Assembly: GCA_034440575.1 (NCBI GenBank)
Contig: JAOTOL010001521.1
Coordinates: forward strand, 487,501-551,500
Source of the DNA: Imbricaverruca yamaguchii
Lineage: Eukaryota; Arthropoda; Thecostraca; Neoverrucidae
Direction of reading: 5' to 3'
DNA: 64,000 bases
Shown: positions 50,491 to 64,000 of the stretch, piece after piece
Position numbering within the stretch: the stretch's first letter is position 1
Layout of the letters: every line of letters begins with the position of its first letter
Notes under the pieces: model-generated
The model's database searches: none
What the model was told of the DNA's origin: nothing
Seen by the model: the letters and a program-made list of their open reading frames with translations, nothing else
Made by a program: the position numbers and the translations under genes

Positions 50491-50658
50491 CCAAATTGTT
50501 CGGAGCCAAGATAATTCGTCAACAGCGAAAGGACAATGGTGGCAAGCCACATGTGAAGCGGCCCATGAACGCCTTCATGGTCTGGGCCAAGGACGAAAGA
50601 AGGAAGATACTCAAGTCTAACCCAGACATGCACAATTCCAACATTAGCAAAATTCTAG
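50491..50658 (+). CDS. SoxD: SoxD exon 6: N-terminal half of the HMG box
   Basis: Encodes residues 348-404: [19 protein letters not shown], then [20 protein letters not shown] and [13 protein letters not shown]. The [18 protein letters not shown] core is diagnostic for Sox HMG boxes, and [11 protein letters not shown] is specific to group D. The box bends DNA by minor-groove contact at (A/T)ACAA(A/T)-type sites. The donor is CTAG|GTGAGC at 50658/50659; the split Gly404 codon (G|GG) interrupts the box. Confidence 0.97.
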
Positions 50659-54844
<4,186 letters not shown>

Positions 54845-55498
54845 TGAAGGTCAAGTGAGGTGACATCCAAAAAAGTCCAACCAGTCGTCACGCTTTAACG
54901 GATACAGATATTGTAATGAAACTTTCAGCGTTTGCTTATCTTTACGTATGCAACAAAACGTAGTAGTGGAATTTTTCATTTTTTTCTCGTTTTTGAATAC
55001 ATGTAAATTTTGCGTATTTGCCAACTTGCAGTTCAAATACAGAATTCTGGCTAAAGCAAGCATTTTTATTACGCCAAGTTCACTTCGAACAACGTTTCTC
55101 GGTCTGCCCTACCCATTTGGAAAGGAAAATTAAAGAAAACTTGAAAACTCAAAATTTTGAAATTTCAAAAAGATTATATTTGTATTTTGGGATGCCAAAA
55201 CAAGTTAAAGACCCTGTCGATTTCGCTGTTCTTTTCTCATTCCAAATCAATTCTATTTTTTCATATTTCTCCCAAAAAGAACCCCCCAGAATCAAAAACA
55301 TAATGTACGTCGTGAAAAGTCGTGAAAATCTATCCCCTGGTGACGTCACTTTTGGGGGGAAATTGTTTTGGAGGGTGGACCCTGACCCTACCCGCCGAGC
55401 GCTTTCCGATGACACCTCTTTCGCTTTCGTGCGATGCTTAGTTTGGATTTTAGAGGGGTGTTTTCAACCGCCCTCCCCCCGAGACGGGGTGGGAGGAT
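54845..55498 (-). repeat. Dispersed repeat, copy 2 (inverted)
   Basis: Inverted, diverged copy of 40868-41490. Landmarks include CAGTCGTCACGCTTTAACGG (about 54882-54901), TTTCAGCGTTTGCTTATCT, GTGACGTCACTTTTGGGG and CCCCGAGACGGGG. Short ORFs here are not conserved between the two copies. Confidence 0.75.
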
Positions 55499-57852
55499 TT
55501 GACCGGAAAGACGGCGCGGGTTAAAGGTTCAAATACAACTTCCACTATTTGAGTTCGCTGGTATACCCTTAGATCAGAGCTTCAGCTGTGCGACAGTTCG
55601 GAATAATTTTCTCGGACCACTCTGATAGATTGAGCGAGGTGTTAACATTTCATTTACCCAACAATAACTGAATAAGCCACAACAGTTGGACACTCCCGAG
55701 GAGGCTCAGCGTCTTCACAAATCCGAAGGCTGTGGAATCTCACCAACCTTCAAGTCGTGGCGGGGCGCCGAGCTCGTGAACGTTCCATTGATGAACAGCA
55801 CACAAGTGTATCACTTTTTAGCAGTTGCATGGACTCCGAATGACATCATGCTCTGGTGTCGTGACGGACTTTGGATGGGATAGAGACGGCACGAGAGGGT
55901 TATTTTGAGTTATTTTTGATGCAGTAATTCTGCAAAATGATAAATCATTCTTATATTGTTAAATTACATAAAGCTTCCAGCAACCAGGCCCCTAGGGCTC
56001 AAATATGCTATGTTAGCTGGGATAGGTAGGGGTGCCGGCTTTCAGTCATTCAACACTCCCACTCTTAGAATGTATATTGGGTCGGAGTATGGTGGGCTTT
56101 GATGGTAAACCTGCATACGTCAAATGGCGTGACCTCTTAGTCAAAGTTCTCGACTAGGCCACGTCTACCAGAGGCATAGGAACGTCTCAAAAAGTGTGCA
56201 TGTGTATGTAGAAGCGGTGCAAAACCCTAGAACCATGAAAAATGGGGGACCATACCACTCCTTCCCTGTTTCCATACCTATGATGTTTACTCGTCTTGCC
56301 GATGCCGGTGGATTCAGTAACGGTGGAAATTGCGAGGGCAGTGGCATATCCAAAGGGTACAAAAGAAAACAAAAACCATTCTTGACATAAGGTATTTTAT
56401 ATCATGTTCAGGTTCTACCGTATTCAGATATGAGTAGTACAATAATTGGAATTAATTTGCATACCACTCGATCCGACTCGAAACAGGCTGGCTGTACCCA
56501 CACTTCGCGGTGAAGGCAGATACAAAAATTTGCCTTCGGTGACTTTAGCGTTATCTATATGATGCTGCTTGGTAAATAAGGCATCTAAGACAAAGTTTGT
56601 TTCATACGAAAGAAGAAAAAATAAGGAAAGACCTTTACACCAGCACCCTTATCATTTGCACCAAATGGACATTGTCCTCGCAGACATCGTTGCAATGTTA
56701 TTTCATCTTTAATCAAATTTGACGATGTATAGCGGCAATGTCAGTTGATCAGGAATACCTTCACTGAAACGAGCGATCAATTCTGAAGGCGTTCCATGGG
56801 AGCATTTTTAGTTCCTACCATCCTTTGATCAAAATATTTAATTTCACATGCGACCGCATCGTGCTTCCGGCGTTCCCCATGCTTAAGGTATAGGGAAATA
56901 CGCTGACATATTATAACAATATTGACGATTACTAACGACCATTATACTGGAGTGGCATCAGCTGATACAGAAATCATAAGTGTATCCATCACAACAAATG
57001 GGGCAAAATCTCTAGATAACATACATTCTTTGTTTTTGACAATTATCTTCAAGATTTTGCATCTAGCGGCCGCGGCCACCATGCGACCCGATGGCATGTT
57101 TACAGTTCGAACATCCGCCGCTAGGTGCAAACGAAGCGCCACCAGTAGCGTGGCCGCGCACGTCCTCTATCGAGCTGATACAAGGGACGATATCAGCTGG
57201 AACAGTGATCAGGTTGCTGCAACTCATAATCGCATTAGCTGCGATATCAAATAACCACCAACCTACAAAACTGTGATTGCAAGTGCACCTACTGGACCAC
57301 CACACTACTTACTAAATTGCATTTAGGTGCGTGCTCACAAGGCTCAGTTCGGCTACGTCCAGAGAGCGATGTTCACCGGGTAGAGCCCGTGTGAGCAACG
57401 TGGGTTCGATAGCTCCACACCCTAACGGCGCTTGTTATGTGCCGTAGACTGTTGTGCTGTGCTGTACGTACTGTGACTGTACGTAGAGTGTGTGCAGTCT
57501 GTTAGGGGTCGGTTGGCTACCATCGTGGAAAGGTTATGCTTAGCCGATGACAGATGTGACGGACGGCCGTGCCAGGGCATTGGCCGGCACGCTGACTGGA
57601 AGCTGGACACTTCCGACCTACTGGGTGGGTAGGGGAGGGTGTTATCAATCCTCAGCTCTCGAAAATTATAGGCGCAATCACAAAGATCACATCTCGATGT
57701 GTCATTGTTCAAATGAATTCCAGCCCCTTGCTGGCCCGAACTCGCTGGCCTGGCGAACTTACGTGTAAAATGGTGCCTTCCGGCCTGCCACAACTGCAGC
57801 GCGTCACCTTTCTGCCAGTTTTGACAACTCTGTTTATAATTTTCACCACCAG
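55499..57852. other. SoxD intron 6, distal part
   Basis: No gene recognised. Ends at the acceptor TTTTCACCACCAG (57840-57852). Confidence 0.5.
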
Positions 57853-58232
57853 GGGCTCGCTGGAAGGCGATGACCAATGAGGAGAAGCAACCGTTTTATG
57901 AGGAACAGTCGCGCCTGAGCAAGCAGCACATGGAGGAGCACCCCGAGTACCGGTACCGGCCGCGGCCCAAGCGCACCTGCATCGTCGACGGCAAGAAGCT
58001 GCGGATCTCCGAGTACAAGGCGCTGATGCGGCACCGGCGGCAGGAGATGCGCAGTCTGTGGTGCGGCGAGGGCACGGCCGAGCTGCCCGGTCTGCTCAGT
58101 CCGACGGCGGCCGAGCCCGGCCGGGCCAGCCCGGCCACCTCGCGAGACTCGGTATCGCCCTACTCGACGGACATGCACGCGGACGATGTGACTACGGCGC
58201 CGGCGCCGGCCGCGCCTCTCACGCTGGCGTAG
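57853..58232 (+). CDS. SoxD: SoxD exon 7: C-terminal half of HMG box, conserved tail and stop
   Basis: Encodes residues 404-529: [20 protein letters not shown], then [20 protein letters not shown] completing the HMG box (about 368-444). [20 protein letters not shown] and RRQEMRSLW follow; this block is a hallmark of SoxD proteins ([25 protein letters not shown] in vertebrates). The last ~55 residues are rich in Ala, Pro and Ser ([15 protein letters not shown]) and end PLTLA before TAG at 58230-58232. The acidic tail of vertebrate SOX5/6 is not seen. Very GC-rich. Confidence 0.97.
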
Positions 58233-58364
58233 GAGCTCCGCGACCGGCTTCGACCCGACCGTGGCCCGACCGTGGCCCGGCGGCTGCCGCTCGTAGTCGG
58301 CGTCGCTGCTGACGGTGGCATCGAGAACGAGGCGGCTTCTCGCGGCGTCACAACGCCCCGGAGA
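58233..58364. other. Proximal SoxD 3' UTR
   Basis: GC-rich sequence continuing from the coding exon, with a CGACCGTGGCCC duplicate. I see no AATAAA close to the stop, so the transcript end is not located. Confidence 0.5.
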
Positions 58365-58562
58365 GCACAGTGTCACGCCATGCTGACACGCCGCGGTGGC
58401 ACGCCACAGTGACACGCCACGGGGGCACGCCACGGTGTCACGTCACGGTGTCACGCCATGCTGACACGTCACAGTAACACATAACGGTGCCATACCACAG
58501 TGACACGCGACGGTGTCATGCCACGGTGTCACGCCACGGTGATACGCCACGGCATCACGGTC
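58365..58562. repeat. 13-bp minisatellite in the SoxD 3' UTR
   Basis: About 15 copies of CACGCCACGGTGT-like units in exact 13-bp register, with variants CACGCCATGCTGA and CACGTCACAGTAA. Starts about 130 nt after the stop codon. Confidence 0.92.
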
Positions 58563-61385
58563 GTCTGGATACCTCACACGGCCAATGGTCGGCTCGCCTC
58601 ACGCTCCCTCAAATTGCCAGCGTACTCGGCACTGGGGCGTACGTCGCACTCCCGCACCGGATCAGCCGTCAGCACACGGAGACGGGGATGGGGCATGACC
58701 TCAAAGTAGTCAAAATGTCGTACAATGACAGCAGTGTCACATGAATGGAAGCAGCCATGGCACCCCACCGGCCGCATTGAGAGTACGTGGCGTCAACGCC
58801 GTGGACCAGGATCACGGCCAGCCACCACCGGGACGTCGGATCCCGTCAATGAGAACAACAGCAGGCATGAAATTGTTGGTGAGATGGGGCAAGCACAAAC
58901 ACACATGTGCCAGGCCAGCTTAGTGAGGCATAATTCTGATGAACAGCAACTGCCATTGATTCTATTGTTCAGTCGGTCTCAAAAGAATCGCTTAGTGAAA
59001 CTCGCTCGCCAAAGTTTCTTCCTGGGAACTGCTCCTGAACACCGCCACGCATTGGAACTGCGGTTCGTCGACGGTATCCATTACGTATATGGCAATGACG
59101 CACATGTCTCAGTGGATTGCAAGCATGTATATACTTGGAATTGAAAACTTTGGATTTGCCCCCCCCCCCAAAAAAAAAAGCATGTAAATTTGTCAACGGG
59201 CGTACACCTTAGTTGCAAAATATGATTACGTGATCACTAATAACGATTGTATTTTAATATAGCTTCACTTCGATATATATATATATACTTTGAAGTTGCC
59301 CGCAATTTGTCCTCCTAGACACTTCACTGAATTTGTGAAGCAGCACAAGAGAAAACATTGCTGTTTATCAAAGATCACCTACTTACTGTCACGTTCATAC
59401 ATAGCAGAACAGAATACTGTATCCATTAACGTGTGGATGGACTGACAGAAACAGTCGTACATCTTCACACGCACATATTCCTTGACTTCAGCCATTTATG
59501 ACGGAAAACGTGCGCTACATCGTAAAGAACGATCCACATATTCGGTGTTGGCGTGTCAATGTCTCCAGCGACGCCTGCCAGTAGCCACTGACAGTGGGTC
59601 CGGCGGTTCGTCCGGTCGGGTGGAACGCGCGGACCGGTGCCGACTTCCTTCGTGGGAAGACTTGGCACGGCCAGATACCCTGCCCGAAATACTGCTCAGC
59701 GCGGCGCAACAAAACACCTGCCTATACATACAACAGTTTTGAACAATCGGATATGCTGGGAAATTCACAGGGAGGCAGTCGCCCCTTCCAAAGCAGTCCA
59801 TAATGAGGATTTCAAACTACCGATGTGTCGATCTACATCCACGATCGACTGTGTAGTTATGAATTAGTGATTGGCATATGTGAACGACAATGGAAAGCTT
59901 CTCTTATCTCCGGTGATTTCGCATGCTATGTCCTGCAAAACGATAAGCTTTACCCTTCCCAAGGTAGCTCCACAGCTAGCTTACTTCCAGTGCAGTAAGT
60001 CTTCCTGCACTGGCTGATCTAAGTGGAGGGTTAAAGAGGACACGCCCTGCTCCCAAGAGGCCAACTTTAACGGAAAACTTGCACTGAACTGACTATTCTC
60101 AAAATCAATGACATTGCATTTGATAAACATTGTCTCAAGTAATATCGTCAAATGTTAGCTGTTGAAATCTGAAGAGTTGTGTCTCAGCAAAGGATTTCCC
60201 TTTAGAAATTACCAGCTTCCCCACCCCATCTGACCCTTCCGGATCTGCTCCTGGCTCTCTGATTGCTGCCGTATTGATTATCGTGCCTGTAACTGCCCAA
60301 TGGTAAGATGTGGAAAGGTTTGTCCAGCTTGTATTACTATTGAAACAGCATACCCTTTGTCGATCAGATATATCTCCAATATCGAGTGGCTTTCTACCGG
60401 AGCTGCACATCCCATTCTTCTCATCCGTATGCTGCACGTGTAGTCTACTGAAGTGTGCTTGGCTTCATGCTCTCCGGTTCCGGTGGCAGGAGACCATCCG
60501 CAGCACCGACCTAGTCCCGGAACCAAGAGACGAGGCTATCGGTCTAATTTCATTGTTACTGATGGTTCACTCAGAGGACGAAGCAGTAGTGAATGTAAAC
60601 GGCTGCGAACATAGATTGCGCTCTACTTCAATTGACTCACATTTCCCACGCCGACCTGAGTCCCTCCCCTCCCCGCTTTCCCTGGCCATTTCTCTGGTCA
60701 TTCCAGGCTTGGGGCGTCGGCAATCGTGCTGCAAAGTGGCCAAGTGCAATTGCCGATATGGTGGCCGTGTTGGCAGCTCGTCGCCCAGCTCTGTAGCGTG
60801 TCCGGCCATGTCGGACACGAAACTCCCAAGGGTGCTGAAACTAGTTTAAGTCGCTCAAAGGCTGCGCTTATTTCGGTGCAACAGCAATGCATTGGGATAA
60901 TGCGTGTAGCACAGTTCACACTGTTCAGCTCTCTAAAAGTCAGCGATGCTCAAGAATGGCCATTATCTCCTGGGCTGGAGGTCTCTCACGAAGCCAGGGG
61001 ATCCAAGTCTGTGTTTTTAAGACACATTTTCAAATCGCATGGGGAAGATGACGACTTAACCTTAGCATGGCACCAAACGAAGGGTCTAGCCCCCGACGCA
61101 CCCTGGATTTTCAGCCACGATTGGATCAAGCAGTCTCGACAAGTGAGTGGTTTTCTCATACGTTCATGCATGATACTCAGCGTTCCAGTGTGTTGAGACG
61201 GTGCGCGGTTTTGCAGCCTGATCAGAACTGCCGCCGGCGAATGCAGGCACGGTTTTCACATTGATTGATCCCTTTTGTGTGGACCCCTCTCAGTCCCCAT
61301 TCCCGTATGCTGTTCAAGCAGCCATAGTCTCTAGCGATTCGCACCACACAGCAAGACCGACACCTGAGAAAGATTTGAGGCTTAC
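58563..61385. other. SoxD 3' UTR or downstream DNA, no second gene recognised
   Basis: Several ORFs of 100-180 codons (for example 60310-60849 and 60726-61196) lack known domains and overlap on both strands. A C-run followed by an A-run lies at 59159-59179. No supported feature otherwise. Confidence 0.45.
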
Positions 61386-61705
61386 CTGAAATTGCCCTGA
61401 GGAAGGCAGCCATGAGAAAAACCCGAAGAAGACGACCATGAGGAAGACCTGAGGAAGGCAGCCATGAGACCGCCCTGAGGAAGACAGCCATAAGACCGTG
61501 CTGAGGAAGGTGGTCATGAGGCAGCCCTGAGGAAGACAGACATGAGACCGTTCTGAGGAAGGTGGTCATGAGACCGTCCTGAAGAAGACAGCCATGAGAC
61601 CATGGTGAGGAAGACAACCATGTGACCGTCCTGAGGAAGACAGCCATGAGACCGTCCTGAGGAAGGTGGCCATGAGACAGCCCTGAGAAAGGCAGCCATT
61701 ATAAA
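61386..61705. repeat. 26-bp-type minisatellite, about 12 copies
   Basis: Units share CCTGAGGAAGACAGCCATGA and GACCGT, with AAGGTGGTCATGA variants. The open frames on the - strand here come from the repeat. Confidence 0.9.
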
Positions 61706-62155
61706 GACGCAAGGAACACCTGTGCACGACAGAGCAGACAAGCTCACCCCGTCCACCGTCCACCGATCGGTATAAACCGTGGCAGGAGCAGACTGAATCG
61801 GATTGCAGATCTGTTGCACATCTGTTGCAATCTCGAGGGCAGCTCGGCACCCACCGAGATAATGCATTGTGCAAATCAGCATGGCCATCGTCGTGATGTC
61901 GAAAAAGAAGCTTTTCTAGGTACCCTCCTGGGCTGGAGGGAGAACCATCACACTGGGCCAGATCATGTCTGGATTAAGTCCTGCATTTTGCCTTCGGTCT
62001 CCGTCACACGGACCACCGTTCTAACTCGATTCAGCGGCTGTCATGACGTCATCACTGCATAGTCATCGATGATAGAACCCGGATATGTTCGTGTCAATTG
62101 GTAGCCAGAAATTCTATGCTTAAAATTGCATCTACAAGAAACATTAGTTTGCATA
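61706..62155. other. Downstream spacer
   Basis: No supported feature. Confidence 0.5.
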
Positions 62156-62236
62156 TATTTATATCTATATATACGTATATATATATATGTATATACATAT
62201 GTATATATATATGTATATATATTGTGTATATATATA

Positions 62237-62318
<82 letters not shown>

Positions 62319-62338
62319 TACATGCATATGTATCCATA
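62156..62338. repeat. (AT)n / TATATG microsatellite
   Basis: TATATACG and TATATGTATATA variants run into pure AT. Confidence 0.97.
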
Positions 62339-64000
62339 TATTAGATGAACAGATATTTGAACTTGCTTCAGATCAGCTATAAGGTTAGGTCATATATACA
62401 CATTATATTCCTGACTACTGCAATGCTTTTAATGACGACATATGCATCTCCTTTAGTGACTTCTGTAAGGTCATGTTCATTCTATTGCCTATTGGATCTT
62501 CTGAAAGGACAATAACCTCGTGATTTCCGGCTACCTCTGGTCACCTTTTTCGTTCCATACGTGGTCACATGGCACATTTTGGTTCGAAATTCGAATTTAT
62601 AGTCAATCATTACTCCTCTAGAGCAGAAATGTACCAGCCTACATCCCATGTTCATACCTTGACGTGTATAGCGATTGACAGCACCTGACTCAGGCAGTAT
62701 ATCAAAATGCAGCATCACGATTGTCGGTCGACTCGCCGTGAGCTGCGAACAAGCGCACCTTTTTCCCGGGGCACTCTGCGAACAATGTCTGTCTCCCCTA
62801 CACGTGCAAAATGTCACATAAAACACCGCTGTTCTTTGAACTGCCCCGTGCCATTTGGCCGCCGGGCGGCGCGGTGCCTCCCGAATGGTGCGCCGGATGC
62901 CGCCTGTGCCGGTCGGGTGTCCGGAGGTCACCTTACCAGTGTGGCTGCATAGATATGTAAGCACCGATACAAGTTAATTATGTCAGTGATCTGTTGACAC
63001 ATGTAGAAACGGCGTAAGCACATCCTCTACTGGGCACTGGTTTGGCTTTTTATAGGCTTCGGCGAACATGATGCTAAGCTTGGCTATGGTATGCTGGTTG
63101 TATGCTTCAAAATCTTGATTAGCTTGATTTTGTTCTCAGTGAGAGTACTTTCACTTACAATCAATTAACAACACAGGGGCATTTCTATTCAGAGCAAATT
63201 ATGGATTTCCCATCGGAACAATCAAGGAACTGGCGCTAAACCTGGACGTAATCTAGGGGTAAAAAAACGCTCGAAAATTCAACTGGCACGAACTCCAAAA
63301 TTGAGACGCATGCTGAATCAACGCAGAATGTTGAGGATGCTACTGAAGAGTAACTTTCCATGACAGTATTGGAGACTATAAAATAGAACGATCAAACCAT
63401 CTTCATAGTCCCAACGTTCAGACTCTGTGCCAAATCATGATAGCGCACAGCTATATATAAATGCACATATAGTCGGCCAGAATACTTGTGTTCGGAGGAA
63501 GGCCGGAACAAGATTCATAATGTTTTAACTCGGGTTTCAACGAAGTAAATGTGTGTCGAAATATAGGCAGCCTGACCGGAGGGATGGGGGTGGTACCCAA
63601 TCCACCTTTGGTTCTTCTAGCAGCACCACATGCATAATTCCTCCCAGGTTATCTTTCTGATGTTGGATCGTTTTAGATGGTATCGAAAAGGGTTCGCATC
63701 GTGGTGAACCCAGTCCGCACTGCTACTCACTGTATGTGTCTCGTTATATAATGTGTGTGGTGTGCGCCTAGATACACGTCAATGTGGCGGGCCTCGAATA
63801 CTATGTGGCCAAAATACTTCTTGAGTTCACCGGCAAGTTCTTAGTTTGTCATTGTTTTTTAACGAAACACATCAGAAATGTAATTTCTCAGTTGGAGCGA
63901 ATGCTAGACTCAACTCATTTGTTCCGTGCGAGATTATGCTTAGCGTTGTGCCGGATAATGTGTGTCCTGGTATTGTCACTCATGCGATGTTTGTACTGGC
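62339..64000. other. Downstream non-coding DNA
   Basis: A GC-rich patch at 62835-62935 is the only compositional feature. No gene recognised to the window end. Confidence 0.5.

Noticed and set aside
57328..57425. Possible tRNA-derived sequence with GGGTTCGATAGCTCC
   Set aside because: Only a partial B-box-like match; no cloverleaf with paired acceptor stem could be drawn.

Overview
This is a eukaryotic, almost certainly arthropod (perhaps crustacean) genomic window. Evidence: exons bounded by GT/AG splice sites with introns of 1-22 kb; degenerate TTAGG-type telomere-like repeats near 3.2-3.7 kb; two repetitive-element protein families that I know as common in arthropod genomes; and a very high load of mini- and microsatellites. 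It is not bacterial. No operons, CRISPR arrays or recognisable RNA genes were found.

The one cellular gene I can assemble is a SoxD-family HMG-box transcription factor (orthologue group of vertebrate SOX5/6/13 and Drosophila Sox102F) on the + strand, 18376-58232. Seven coding exons join with matching intron phases at all six junctions: 18382-18587, 20409-20607 (or -20667), 42433-42645, 43952-44177, 47788-47985, 50491-50658 and 57853-58232. They give 1590 nt, a 529-residue protein. Order along the protein: an N-terminus starting MSAKRKSP, a glutamine-rich coiled coil, a proline-rich segment, a PLNLTK (CtBP-type) motif, the HMG box split by an intron, and the conserved SoxD tail after the box. 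An acceptor just upstream of the ATG implies at least one 5' non-coding exon, not located here.

Layout: 0.27-3.1 kb is a decayed DNA transposon with ~620-bp inverted repeats around a transposase-like ORF. 3.2-18.3 kb is upstream non-coding DNA with GC-rich islands and many tandem arrays. Intron 2 (~21.8 kb) carries a 1.6-kb TIR element inserted in a CATACC array, a 43-bp minisatellite of 1.5 kb, a 30-bp minisatellite and a 450-bp (GA)n tract just before exon 3. Intron 4 holds a nearly perfect 3.1-kb palindrome of a repetitive-element gene. Intron 5 holds a 2.3-kb 27-bp minisatellite that starts exactly at the exon 5 splice donor. 58.2-64 kb is 3' flanking DNA with further repeats.

The most interesting signal is the relation between SoxD splice donors and tandem arrays. 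In intron 5 the minisatellite unit contains the exon-5 donor itself, and the first 17 copies offer donor-like sites at exact 27-nt spacing in one phase with no stop codon, so in principle each could lengthen the protein by whole nine-residue steps. A similar but less regular donor-derived array follows exon 3, and exon 2 has two phase-identical donors 60 nt apart.
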